From: Chamaelirium japonicum
Taxonomy: Eukaryota > Streptophyta > Magnoliopsida > Liliales > Melanthiaceae
Reading direction: 5' to 3'
NCBI GenBank assembly: GCA_947650365.1
Contig: OX393549.1
Location: forward strand, 24,727,347-24,791,346
Length of the DNA: 64,000 nt
Position numbers and translations under genes: made by a program. How positions within the stretch are numbered: position 1 is the first letter of the stretch; each line of letters starts with the position of its first letter. The notes under the pieces are model-generated. The model did no database searches, had not been told where the DNA came from, and saw only the letters and a list, made by a program, of their open reading frames with translations. Below are positions 1 through 11,096 of this stretch, piece by piece.

Positions 1-121
1 GATCATTATCAAGTTGATAGATTGGGAGGTCAAACATTAAAAAATAAGTCGGGTTGAAGCTCGCGACTTCTAAGCTTAAATTGTTGATTAGCTTGGGCCA
101 ATGGGTTCGGTGATTTGTAGA

Positions 122-172
122 TCCGGGTGTTAGCATTTGCACCCACAAAAATACTAACAACCCCCATACCAT
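122..172 (+). repeat. TIR-like motif of a dispersed element family
   Basis: The stretch GTGTTAGCATTTGCACCC followed by ACAAAAATA closely matches the ends of the element at 59437-60813 (GTGTTCCTATTTGCACCC and its inverted partner) and another copy near 9883-9900. It is probably one terminus of a related TIR element whose other end is outside the window or lost. No target duplication could be set. Confidence 0.4.
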
Positions 173-356
173 GCACACACCCGAGTCCATTTTTTTTATT
201 TTTACTATTACCCCACATGTTGATAGTGCATCCCCACAAATGAGTTTGCCTCTCCCTCCCTGTCCACACCACTCTGCCCGTCGTCGTCGTCACTGCTCCT
301 CCCTCCCCTTCCTCCTCCCACCTCTGATACCCCTGTAGAAACTGTCGGTTGCATGC

Positions 357-358
<2 letters not shown>

Positions 359-449
<91 letters not shown>
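359..449. repeat. (CT)n microsatellite
   Basis: About 45 uninterrupted CT units. The long poly-Ser/Leu or Arg-Glu reading frames across it are artefacts of the repeat. Confidence 0.98.
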
Positions 450-453
<4 letters not shown>

Positions 454-1009
454 GTGTCAGTCGCTCCCGATGGACATGGTTGTTGGTTGATTTTGACTGA
501 CATGATGTGGTACATGTCAGTCTATCAAGGGGAAAGGTTCGGGATCGTTCCTAGCACAGATCCATGATTTGGAAGGTCGAGAGCTGCAAAGCCTTAGGAC
601 TTTCAGGTTTTTCGATTTTTTCTTGCTTGTAGTGCAGGGCGATTTTGTTAGCCCGTGTTGGAAGTGGATATATCTCAGGTGTCGGTGCCTCTTAGACATT
701 CTCTATACTTTTTTTTTATTTTAATAAACATGTAGGGGTCTAGGCTTAACCCCCTCCCCCCCCCCCCCCCCCCCCCCCCCCCTCATTTCACTGAGATGGA
801 TTATCAAAAAAAAAAAAAAATCTGATTTGAAATTAATGGCTAGTAATTGTTCCGGTGGAATGAAGGACCTGGGAACTAAAAAAACTCACTCCCGTTGTTT
901 CTGTACCAATGGGAGAGCTAGACCATCAAATTGCATTGAAAATAGTAATTGACAATAATAACCCCTTCTGGAAGAGGATTAAGGGGAAAAGCTGTTCCAC
1001 ATACCAAAC
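450..1009. other. Intergenic stretch with a poly-C run
   Basis: No gene recognised. It contains a C homopolymer at 756-782 (27 C), preceded by CCCCT, and a poly-A run near 807-820. Otherwise unremarkable AT-leaning sequence. Confidence 0.6.
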
Positions 1010-1400
1010 ACCCCCTAAAGGGTGTGACATCACCCACAATGCTCCAAAAGAGGAGAACACATCGGGTATACGCATGGCAAGGTGGGGAGCGGGCTCAGCT
1101 CTCATACAATGTGACATCACCCGGGCTTTAAAAGACCGACCTTATGAAGGGAGGATAGCATGCACAGCAGGTAAATGAAGACAAGAAAGCTTCCTCCCCT
1201 AGCCAATTTAGCAAGGCACTATCGGAGGAGGCAGGGAACAGGTCCAGCTCTGATACCACGTGACAATGACATCATCCGGAGTGCTCCAAAAGGCCGTCTT
1301 ATGAAGGGAGGAGAGCACAACGGGTACGTGAAAACAGAGAACCCACTCGTCTTAGTAGATGTGGGACTATTCCTGATGGAGCATCTCAACATGAATCGAC
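1010..1400 (-). mobile_element. TRIM/LTR-retrotransposon remnant (reverse strand)
   Basis: Read on the reverse strand, 1244-1258 gives TGGTATCAGAGCTGG, the usual primer-binding site for initiator tRNA-Met in plant LTR elements. The presumed LTR end lies to its right. A block of the form TGTGACATCACCC...GCTCCAAAAG...GAAGGGAGGA recurs three times (about 1023, 1110 and 1264), so partial copies stand in tandem. No coding domain is seen. Fossil, too decayed for family assignment. Confidence 0.5.
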
Positions 1401-1630
1401 AAAAGGGAATCTAGCGAGGCTGACATGACGACTTAGTATTGTTTCTCAAGGTTTGAGTGATCATTCTTCTATTGTCAGAAGTACGAAGTTGGCTCTGAAG
1501 CAATGGAGTAAAGTCATCTATGGTGATCTGAAGGTAATTGTGTGTTACACAGAATGTGATTACTCTGTTATTCTCTATTTTGATTAATGGCAGTCATTTG
1601 GATCGTTTTTAAAGTTTACGACGACTTCAT

Positions 1631-2507
1631 TAGGGCTGGCAATGGGTCGGCTTGGGCCGGACTCGACCAAGCCCTGGTCCAGGCCCACATTATTTTTTTC
1701 GATCCAATGCCGACCCGTTTTATAGTCGGGCTTTAGAACCAAGGCCCAAGCCCAAACCTATATTCGTGATTCGGATTTGGACCGAACCTGAGCCCGAAAA
1801 ACCTCAATCACTGATAAATAAAACTTTTTGGTTGAAGTTGTTTGGCATAATCCAAATTGTCAAACACACTATTGTAATCAAAACATAATACAAACAGATC
1901 AAGACCAAATTTTGCTTACTAGGGCATCGAGTAAATAGATTTGATCTGCTAGGGCTTTGAGTAGATAGACTTGATCTACTCTACGAGAACAAGGCGTTGA
2001 GGGGGCCTTGAGAGAGAGGACTCGAGGGGCCTTGAGACTTGAGAGCAAACACTTGAGGGGCCAAGGGTGTCGGGGCCTCGAGACATGGCGTCGAAGGGGC
2101 CAAGCCGCGTCGCTCCGCTCGGCTATGATCTCTGAAGCCTATGATTCTCTAAACGCATATGAGGTCAAACCCTACTACAGTCATTATATAACCACAAATA
2201 TAGATTTGGGCCGTTCGATTATCACCCATTGAACAACTTGCATCAATTGTAAAGAAACCTAATAAGTTACGGCACTTGTTACTGCATTTGTTACGGAACT
2301 CAACTTGGTAAATGTTAAATGTAGACTACTAACCGGGTCGGGTTTGGGCCGGACCCATACAAGCTCGGGCCCGGCCTGTTTTCTATTTCGGGACTGGAAT
2401 TGAAGCCCAAGCCTGATGATTCAGCTATAATTGCAGACCCAAAGCCTGTTAACTACGGGCCGGGCTTAATCGGACCCGGGCCGGGTTCAGGCCCATTGCC
2501 AGCCCTA
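1631..2507. mobile_element. hAT-type MITE with 8-bp TSD
   Basis: The ends are inverted (TAGGGCTGGCAATGGG at the left, CCCATTGCCAGCCCTA at the right). The element is bracketed by an exact 8-bp direct repeat, GACTTCAT, at 1623-1630 and 2508-2515, the length expected of hAT transposition. Subterminal regions are rich in GGGCCGGG/CCCGGCC motifs, and 1921-1980 holds two tandem copies of a 30-bp unit. No transposase is encoded, so it is non-autonomous. It is 877 bp long, larger than the other copies in the window. Confidence 0.92.
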
Positions 2508-2515
2508 GACTTCAT

Positions 2516-2886
2516 CTTCTGAAATGGAGAAATAAAAGATGGTTAGGCCCAATTATGGCTTCAAAACAAATTGGTCCGTTATTTCTAATCATTGTTGGAT
2601 CTAGCCCATGTGCTCGGCCCAATTGCATGAAGACAGCCCACAGCCCAAGTGAAGGGCCAGTCGGATTGGAAAACTGAGACCCATCGGATCTTTGCGGACT
2701 GATCAGGTGAGACTACTCGCATCGGTGTAGTCTGAATCAAGCCAAACCAATCGACCAAATCAGTCTGGGGACGGAACATATCACTCCCATTGTTTCTTGG
2801 CATGAAAGGAAAGGAGTTGAACGAGTATTCTTTGGATAATTTTATTCATACCCTAAAATTGGTGAACGTACCCCGTTCCCATTTGG
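2516..2886. other. Unannotated stretch
   Basis: No gene, RNA or repeat structure recognised between the hAT target site and the Cassandra palindrome. Confidence 0.5.
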
Positions 2887-3180
2887 TTTTGTAACATCTG
2901 CCCCAAACACACAAGATATTGTCTGCTTTGCTCGTGCCCGCACGAGAACTTCCCAGGAAGGTCACCCATCCTAGTACTATTCTAACGGCGAGAGTAGTAC
3001 TAGGATGGGTGACCCCTGGGAAGTTCTCGTATGTGCACGGGCATAGTGGACAATATCTTATGTGTTTGGGGCCAATGTTACAAAATGATATCAGAGCCAG
3101 TTCTCCTCGCAATTGGGGGGTCTAACCCTACACGAGGACGTGTAGCCCTTAAGGGGGGTGGATTGTGATGGCCAAAACTC
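2887..3180. mobile_element. Cassandra-type 5S-bearing TRIM, head-to-head palindrome
   Basis: The right arm (2990-3085) contains GAGAGTAGTACTAGGATGGG followed by TGACCCCTGGGAAGTTCTCGT, which is the 3' half of plant 5S rRNA. Retrotransposon sequence follows, with a primer-binding-site match (ATGATATCAGAGCC, 3085-3098). The left arm (2887-2982) is the reverse complement of the right, with a spacer of only about 7 bp. Cassandra elements are TRIMs whose LTRs carry a 5S-like Pol III promoter. A purine tract (AAGGGGGGTGGA) near 3154-3165 precedes a possible second LTR start, TGTGATGGCC. Fossil; only the LTR 3' parts are visible. Confidence 0.8.
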
Positions 3181-3593
3181 CTGAGGCGGAGATTCCACAG
3201 TACAACACAACCTATGTTGAAACATACGACATCTGTTATAATCGATGCTAGATGAAGTGAATAGTGCTTAATGAGCGCACATGATAAATAGCTTCCTTAA
3301 TCAATGAACATGAAACGAGTTGATTCTTCAGTGGACAAATTAGACACAATCATGATTCTCTCTTGAATGCTATCCCCTTTCTTCTCCATCCATTTTCTCG
3401 TGCTTTCTTGCCTGGCCTGCATCTATACTTGACTGTCAGTCTGGCATTGAATAATGTTAAGTTCCCTTGATTTAATACTTAAATCAATCAAATGATCATA
3501 GTTGTTCCCTGGTTATAATGTTTTACTTTATATTCTTTGAAAGGGGAAAAATACTAATTTTTTGTATGGCTCTTCTTTTTACGTTTTTTGCAG
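3181..3593. other. Unannotated stretch
   Basis: No gene or clear repeat. It may be flanking or intronic sequence of the exon-like pieces that follow. Confidence 0.4.
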
Positions 3594-3898
3594 AAAGATT
3601 CGAAGAGTTTGTAAGCGAATGTAGTCGCCCTAAATATACAAATGAGCTATTATCGATCGAAGATGCTCTATGTAATTTATGTGTAAGAGGAGGATAATGC
3701 AATCTATCTACACTTTAAGATAAGGTGTAATAATTTTATGTTCAACTCTATTCACAAGCAAACAAATAAGAGTTAGTGTGCTTTCAATTATATTATCACA
3801 TGGGATTCTAATGTCTTGTTCTTTTGTGTTTATATTTAAGCTGGAAAGGTAGTCAGGCCTTCCCATTAAAAGGGCATACTTAGCTATTGATAGAAGGG

Positions 3899-3899
3899 G

Positions 3900-3941
<42 letters not shown>
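3899..3941. repeat. (CT)n microsatellite
   Basis: About 21 CT units between the exon-like pieces. Confidence 0.97.
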
Positions 3942-3943
<2 letters not shown>

Positions 3944-4255
3944 AAGGCAGTGGTTAGGGTGGAGATTTTATATAATTTTAAGGCAATCATAAGTTCCACT
4001 CTTCTGACTTTTTCTTGATCATTTTGTGATTTTTCCTTACAGAAAGAAGATATTAGACAATGCAAAGGCCACTGAAAGCAACATAAGAATTTTTTAGATG
4101 GCAGCACCCAAATTTGTAACTGGTGATGTCAAAAGAATAATTGTTGCTTCTTGGGCTGTTTAGAATTTTCAAAAAGGGGTGGTTGGATGTTGTCTCCTCA
4201 ATACTCAGTGAGAATTTCAAAATAAACTAGTAAGGGACATAAAATCTTAAGGTAT

Positions 4256-4321
<66 letters not shown>
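4256..4321. repeat. (CT)n microsatellite
   Basis: About 32 CT units. Confidence 0.97.
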
Positions 4322-4323
<2 letters not shown>

Positions 4324-4651
4324 TAATTGATACCAAAGTGTTTGTCATTATTGAGGGAAAATATTTCATCCCCATCCACTACAGATTTGTGGGTTTTGAC
4401 TTCTACTATAAAAAAAGGCTAAAGGCAGTGTCACCAGAAACTGCATTATCTTTCCAAAGCTTGTTTTGAGCTTTATTTGATTTCAACATCACTTTTTTTT
4501 ATTATTTCAGATGACCCATTTGTTTGGCTTGTATTTTATTATCCCCGATTCCCGGCAAGGATTAATTACCATACAATGTGCAGAATCTTAGGAGCTGACT
4601 TCTTGAAATCCATTCAAGAAATGCATAATTGTGGAGCTAATCCATCAAGGT

Positions 4652-5245
4652 GAGGCAGATTAGGAGCATTTTTATCTCCCAGTGAATACATTACCAAATT
4701 CCTATTAGGAGAGGACCATGCAACCACTCCTTCCTATTAGACAGATTGACTTCATTCTCATCGAAATCTGCACCAATCATAAAGCTATACGAACTGTCAA
4801 TAGATATGAATAGTGTATTAACCCTAAGGGCCAAAATGCATGGAGGGCTGTCTCGGTGGCTGATCAATCCTTCTCCTAGTGGAGGGGGGAAAGCATGAGG
4901 TTGCTGATGGTCAATGTGGGCGCTGAATGACGCAGTGGCAGTATATATGCACAGTTGTGGGTATACCTGTGGTGAGGTAGGGTGCTAAGACTATCAACGG
5001 ATAGCGGACAAAAGCGATGGTCATGGTTGCGGCTAGATTCAGCCGCGGGCATATCTACAATACAGTAGGGTGCAGGATGACAAAGTGTTGATCGTTGGCC
5101 GAACGGCGATATCTTGGGAGCGATGGGCGTGGGTAGCGTCGCAGAGTAAAGCACTCTATTTTAGAGAGAGAAAGCTATGATTTTCCAGTCTTATCTTTAC
5201 ATTTGTAAAAGATTAAATGGCTCAAATATATAAACCAATGTAACC
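4652..5245. other. Unannotated stretch
   Basis: No gene recognised; no further exon-like block with consensus splice sites follows the donor at 4650. Confidence 0.4.
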
Positions 5246-5600
5246 AAAGGCTCAGATTTACCCTTCTTATTACATATCAAAGGCTCGATGACAACAAGTT
5301 GCCATTAGCCATCCGATCTTGGCATCGAATTCTTTTGAATGCATAAACATCAAATCAAGGGTAACTCGTCATCACCAATTGATAGTTCTTTGTTGATGCA
5401 TGTGAGGTATAGGATAACTCATCGAGGCTCAAATTTTTACTTACTTTAATACATATCAGCGCTTGGTAACAACATGTTACAATTAGGCCATCCACTGTTG
5501 TATTGAATCCTTCTTATAGATAATAGACAATCATCAAATCAAGGACAACTCATCATCGCCAATAGACAATTATTTGTTGATGAATGTGAGAACTATAGTA
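5246..5600. repeat. Two-copy tandem repeat (about 175 bp unit)
   Basis: The blocks at about 5249-5410 and 5430-5592 align end to end. Both hold CATATCA...GGTAACAACA(A/T)GTT, GGCCATCC, AACATCAAATCAAGG or its variant, and TTTGTTGATG(C/A)ATGTGAG. They differ at many positions, so the duplication is old. No coding potential. Confidence 0.7.
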
Positions 5601-6035
5601 TGTCAAATTATATAAAACTATCATAAGTAATTTAAAATTCTACACATAGTTGTCAAATTAAAACCCCAATTTTCAGAGTTCAAGCCTTAAATCCTCACAG
5701 GCAGCAACATGGAACTGTCAAATTAAAATCTCAACAAATAAATGTCAAATTAAAATGAAATTTTTTAGGGGCCAAGTATCACATTTTTTGGTTAAAACCC
5801 TCACACGCATCAATAAAGAACTTTTAATTTCACATGCCTCAGCAAAGAACTACCAAACCGAAATTGGCGATAAAATTTTTAGTGTTCAAATCCCACATGC
5901 ATTAACAAGAACTGTCAAGCCGAAATTGGAGACTGCATCAGTAAAAATCTTTCAAAACTCACATGCATCACAATAAAACCCTCAATATTTACAGTTCAAA
6001 AGCTAAAATTTCGCCCCTAATTTTTTTGGGTTCAA
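5601..6035. repeat. Degenerate A-rich repeat field
   Basis: Loose repeats of GTCAAATTAAAA and CACATGCATCA-type words at irregular spacing of roughly 60 bp. No gene seen. Confidence 0.4.
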
Positions 6036-6600
6036 GCAAAAACCGTAGATCCAAATAAAAATTGGGGGATGGAGAGACAAACCCCTCGATGGGGAGGCAT
6101 CAAGATCTCAAATGCATCAACAAAGTAGCGGGTCAATAGCAGATCAACCCAAGATCTCAACACCAATGAGGAATGTGAGAGATAACCAAAGCAGTCGACA
6201 CGAACAAGGAAGGTGAAGGCCGGACAAGCAATACACATGATCACTCAAACCCTAAACTAGACGAAACGCAGGAGACAATAGTCAACAGGATGCCGAGATC
6301 GGTGTGCGGGTGAAATCTCGTTCAATCGCCCGATGATCTCTCTGCACAAGAACAAACAGGAAAGAGAAACTAAGGTAATGGATCCCAAATCCCTCCTCTG
6401 ATGCTCAAGTCACTTGGAGAAATATCTCAATAAATGCTCGGAAAATCATAGAGCATTACCTGGCCAGATGGGGTTGACCTCTATTTATAGAGATCACAGG
6501 TTGTTAAATTTCCATAACTATTATTGCTGAAGTGGCAATATAGATGTAATTGAGCTTTCATTTCTTGATTTGACGATCATAAATACCATTCCTTTGCTTT
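6036..6600 (-). mobile_element. Possible LTR remnant (reverse strand)
   Basis: On the reverse strand a TATA box (CTCTATAAATAGAGG, about 6479-6493) is followed by GC-richer sequence of the kind seen in the R-U5 part of plant Ty3/gypsy LTRs. Ends, target duplication and coding parts are not identified. This rests on general resemblance only. Confidence 0.3.
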
Positions 6601-7040
6601 AATGAGGGCATTACCTCGTAACAGCCTTGTAACAAAATAATTATCTCCTTCTTTATACCCATAATTATTGGATGTTTAAAGATATTCATGATCCATCTCG
6701 AAGATACAGACCATGCATTTACCACTCGTTGAAGGTCAGAGAACTACTCTATATGCAGATGTTATGAAGGATCTACAACTTCAACCTTGAGGGTCCATCC
6801 ATATACTCATACTATATAGGTTCTCACTTCAAACGTGTGATAAGATGTCATTGGCCGAGGCTATACGTGGCTACGACGCTGCACGTCCAGATTACCTTAG
6901 ACCGGACACAAACTAATATATTACTTTCTTGGAATGGTGAAATTGGCCGAGGCGACCCTCTGCCTCAATATTCCCCTTAGGCTAATTTGTTGTTTCCTTC
7001 GGCCCTCTACCTGGTTAAGGCTACTATCGTCTTTGATGTT
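6601..7040. other. Unannotated stretch
   Basis: No gene or repeat structure recognised; possibly more of the same decayed retroelement. Confidence 0.4.
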
Positions 7041-7098
7041 GTCTTTACCTTCTACCAATTGAACCCACTTGTTCTTTTAATGGCAGAGCTTGTCAATA
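7041..7098. repeat. 58-bp direct repeat, left copy
   Basis: Starts GTCTTTACCTTCTACCAATT and ends GCTTGTCAATA. It is the same as 9393-9450 except for two bases (AATGG against ACCGG). The pair brackets the solo LTR and is far longer than the 5-bp duplication normal for copia elements. Confidence 0.9.
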
Positions 7099-9392
7099 GC
7101 TCGTAAAAACCTATAGTTTAGCTATATATGGTTGATAGTATAAGATTGCATCTTGGTACGTACCTTAGTACGTGTTCTGATTACAGATCAGAGAGCCATG
7201 GCTACATGGTTATCCACTTGAGTTGGAGACTCAAGGGACTGATCCCATGTAACATAAATACGTTCGCAACTCTGATTAGGGTTGATCGCCCTATCAGGAT
7301 AAGCTGTTGGGATGATAGAGCGTGGGTGTCTCCACCACGGTCATTACCAGGCATAGTGTCTATGGCCGAACGGAACCAACACGGTGCACAGATCAGTGAG
7401 CAGACACCGGTGCACTAAGCCGTGTTTCTGCTTAGGGTAAAACGGTCTAAATCCTGAGGAACCATGTCTGGTGGACTAACCAGTTGTGTGGTGCTTTGGC
7501 GCACCAATGAGTGAGGATCTGGATGCAGTGATCCAAAACCACGGTATACTGGGTTACCCGGCTGGCATTGCATCAACGTGTCACTCCTACAGGCTATCCA
7601 CACCCCTAACGGGAGGTGCATTCCTTGGTCTGACCTACGTCGTATTAAACCCTGGTCAGGTGGTCATCAGTTGGACTGGTGACGGATCCGGTTGCTCGTC
7701 AGAGTAATCGGAGGTACGATATATGTGGTCAACCTGAAAGGAACCGAGTCATATGAGCACTCGAGTCTAACGATATTCTCCACCGCTCGAGTTGCATCAT
7801 GGCACCAGATGGAGGGATAGCGGGTTTACCATACTAAGCGGAGAGCAGGGGTATGAGGGAGAACATAGTAAGTCCGGGGGAATTGGAGTGCAGCCTGCGT
7901 TGCACTCTGGGTGGCCGCGCAGGTTAACTCGGACTCAGAGGATCGATGGTACACTTGGGTAGTGTGCCGATCGAGTCTAAGTTGGAAGCCATGAACCCTT
8001 GTCCCTAAAGGTTTCACCTTATCCACATTATGTACGGTCTTTGTACCATCTCCTCGAAACACAGGACATAGTTAGAGGAAGCGAGAAGTCCAAGCCTACG
8101 CTCCGTGAGTGCTTCGCACTAGTGCACGGTAGATGCGTAGCTACGTGTGTGCACTAAGGAGAAACCCTAGGTTAGTGCAGAGACGCATGTAGCAATTCCT
8201 TGCCATTAGTGGACTTTGCCACACGGGTGCGGAGCACCGGGACATGTTGCGAATTGACTAGTTGACTTCACTAGGGGCACCCTACGGGAACCTCAGAGAA
8301 TAGTGAAATCACTGGTGCACTTCACTTATGTGTGCATTGCAAAGTCTCGTACACGAGGAACGGTCACCTAGTGACATAAGGGCGTTTTGATCATACCATG
8401 CGCCACTATGTACTAGGGGGGTTGGCCCTAAGTGTTGGGAGACTGGTCAGGGCCGGCCCTATTGGTTTCAGGAGGTTGATGCATCCAATGAAGGGGCCGA
8501 TCATGAGGCACAAAAAATGGGCTAGTTTTGACCGTTTTCAAAACCAAAGAAAAGATAGAGATAAAGAAGAGATATATAGGGAAAGGTTTGAATTAGTCAA
8601 CCCTTTTCGTACTAGCCTTATCCATATGGATAGGTCGGCCCTATATAAGGGAAAAGGAGAGCGGGGGGTCGGCCATGATAAACCGTAGGACCGGCCATGC
8701 CATAGGGAAACCCTAGCCGCCCCCTCTCCTCTCTTCTCTTCTCCTCTCTCGTCTTTCTCTCCCTCGCTTGCGTCATTGGATGGCGACTCGTATTCCTCGC
8801 GTAGGGTTTCATAGAAGGAGAAGGCTTGTCGGATAGAAGCATTCAGAGATCCATCGATGAGGTGCCGTGTATCGTGCGAGATCGAGTGAACTAGAAGGCA
8901 TATCCCGCAAGCTTTTGCTATCCAGAATCTGCACAAAAAATCAGCGATGTTTTTACGATTCTGGAAGGTACAAAAGTCCGAACGAGGTGAAACTTGTTGA
9001 AAAAGTTGCATCTAGAAGTTGGCTACTTGCAGTCCAAATATCATCCCAATCGGAGTTTGGAGCAGAAAATTATGGTTGTTGGACCGAAGGTATGTCGAGC
9101 AGATCTGAGCCCGTCTCCATCGACAAAGAAGAAATTTGTCGCGGTAAAAGAATCCGCATGCAGGTATGATCTCTAACATGTAGATCTAGTATATATAGAA
9201 TATGCATTCATGCTAGATTATTCTTTCGCGTTAGATCGACGTTAGGGGTTCGCATAGTTGCCATGCTAGATTCATACATGCACGTATAGATCGTTTCGAT
9301 AAAAATTTTGATTTGTAACGCACACCGCTCACGGTCTTCGGACCTTCACTTTGCTTCCGCTGCGGGCCTCTACCATGGATTTATTTCCAACA
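7099..9392 (+). mobile_element. Solo LTR, copia-like, copy 1
   Basis: Closely similar along nearly its whole length to 41848-44155 and, at a greater distance, to the LTRs of the copia element at 45845-55675. Shared blocks include the CTCCACCACGG and GGGTTACCCGGCTGGC words and the TTCCAACA end. A TATA box (CTATATAAGG, 8641-8650) marks the + orientation. No gag-pol lies beside it, hence a solo LTR. The left end lacks the TGTTAAAATT start of copy 2 and instead abuts a copy of the right flank. Fossil. Confidence 0.8.
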
Positions 9393-9450
9393 GTCTTTAC
9401 CTTCTACCAATTGAACCCACTTGTTCTTTTACCGGCAGAGCTTGTCAATA
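9393..9450. repeat. 58-bp direct repeat, right copy
   Basis: Partner of 7041-7098; begins directly after the TTCCAACA end of the solo LTR. Confidence 0.9.
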
Positions 9451-11096
9451 CATGTCGTTGACCGGTCCTTGGCTATTTTAGGATTCATAAGATGATGTTG
9501 TGTGTGTACAATTTGTGTTCATCTATAATCATATCACACTGAAAAATTGTGTTTTCCAACTCGAGCATTTTGTACATAAGTTAACAACGCAGGAGACGGA
9601 AGTTCCAACTGGAGCGGTTTGGAGAACTACACAGAACCAAACGGACCAAAAATACTCTCAACACGTGTAAGTTGGAACCAAACCAAACAGGCCGCCAATG
9701 CATTTCCAACTACAAGCAACCAAACACAGCCGAATTATCTCTAATGAGTCTCCTTATTTTTTCCTTATTATTTGGAGAAAGATGGCCTTCTCTTAAAAAA
9801 TAGGGAGCTTTTTTTTTCCTTACCCAAATCGCTCCCTACTCCGGCCAAGGGAGCCGAGTGGGGGGCCCATTGCTCTAAATGTGTTGTTATTTGCACCCAT
9901 TAAAGCCCATTAGAAAAAGAAAGATGCTTGCATTGATAGAGTAATCCTAACCAAAAAAAAAAAAGCTCTTAGACTAGTGACTCCCCCTTCTTTGCTCCAC
10001 ATACACTCACTTCCTTTTCATCTTATTTTGATCTCCACCAAACCAGCCTTTATGGTCTCCTTGCGGGCTTTGGGCCCACAACGGGCCACGCATCGTCCAG
10101 GCCCAGGCTATGTTCCAAGAGACGGCCCCCCACTACAGCCAACCGGCCTACACAAGTAAGCCCAAGCCATGGGTGCGCTCGGGCCTATCAACACCCACCG
10201 TTGGGATCGCACCAACTCACAAACCACCCCCATCAATCACTTTCATTTGGTTTTCCAAAGGAAAACCTACAAGGTGGTGGAACGATTCAATATAAAGCCC
10301 TTAACTTAGTCAATCACCGTGGTTCGTGGTCCGGCCACCGACACCTATTATTTCTGTACCTCTAGACGGTTTCGGATTGTTGAGATCTACAGGCCACTGG
10401 GAGAACCCCACAGGCCTCCAATTTTAAGGGACAGGTGATCAAACAGGTGGGGATAAGTGTTGATGGCTGGATCTTGAACCACGATGATTCTATGGTTCGG
10501 GACGACTATTTTAAGTCATTCGGATTAAATATCTTCTCATTTCCTCACATAGCCACAAATCAATCCAATTATTTTAGCCCCCCCACCCCCAAACAAACAA
10601 ACAAAAAAAAATCACTTTTTCGGTTTTGAGATCTGCGGGTGCCCTTAAACATTTCGAGCAATAGACCTACTTCGCGTACGAACTAATCCCTTCGAAAATA
10701 CACACCGACCAGCTAAATCAGCTCTTTCCACTTGTTCTCGAAAATTATGAATTAATATGATTAAACAATTCACAATATGGTTCCATAATATAAGAGAACT
10801 AGTACGCGTCTTATTCAGTGCACGAATGGTACAAAGCCGCTCGAACGGATTACATATCTGGCACCGAATCTAGCTCCCCGTCGTTTTGAGAGAGAAAATG
10901 AGAGAGATTTTTTCAGAGATAGATATAGAGGAACATGTTTAATTATGAAAAAATAAAAAGAAGAGAGAGAGCAGTGGGGGTGGGGGGTGGGGGGTGGGGA
11001 GACTGCCACGTGGCACCAAAGATAGAGCAGTATAAATTAAAAGTAATATTAATTGATTAATATTTTGGCTATCTAAATATAACTTCTATATCTATA
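9451..11096. other. Intergenic stretch
   Basis: No gene supported. 9883-9900 (GTGTTGTTATTTGCACCC) matches the TIR motif of the element at 59437-60813. A G-rich purine tract lies at 10974-11000. Short reading frames at 9977-10629 look random. Confidence 0.5.

Larger units (their letters stand above)
3594..4649 (+). pseudogene. Unassigned exon-like pieces (possible gene remnant)
   Basis: Two stretches look like plant exons. 3594-3682 follows TTTTTTGCAG, stays open (RFEEFVSECSRPKYTNELLS...) and meets a GTAAGA donor at 3683. 4511-4649 follows TTATTTCAG, is open in one frame (DPFVWLVFYYPRFPARINYH...) and ends AAG before GTGAGG. A third, weaker piece at 4043-4087 (KKILDNAKATESNIR) has an acceptor but no good donor, and its phase does not join cleanly to the first. 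All are on the + strand in the same order, with (CT)n tracts in the intervening intron-like DNA. I do not recognise the protein. It could be a remnant of one gene, part of a live gene extending outside, or chance. Confidence 0.35.

Noticed and set aside
30-567. Long Arg-Glu and Leu-Ser reading frames on both strands
   Set aside because: They run through a (CT)n tract; same for frames at 3708-4107, 4254-4469, 38254-38604, 39019-39411 and 45615-45889.
1439-1535. LINE ORF2-like peptide (STKLALKQWSKVIYGDLK)
   Set aside because: Resembles the ALKxWNKEVFG-type region of plant LINEs but is too short (under 100 bp) and without neighbours to support an annotation.
2846-3125. Opposed 88- and 68-codon frames, and a possible 5S rRNA gene
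   Set aside because: Both frames cross the Cassandra palindrome. Only the 3' half of 5S rRNA is present, attached to retroelement sequence, so it is not a 5S gene.
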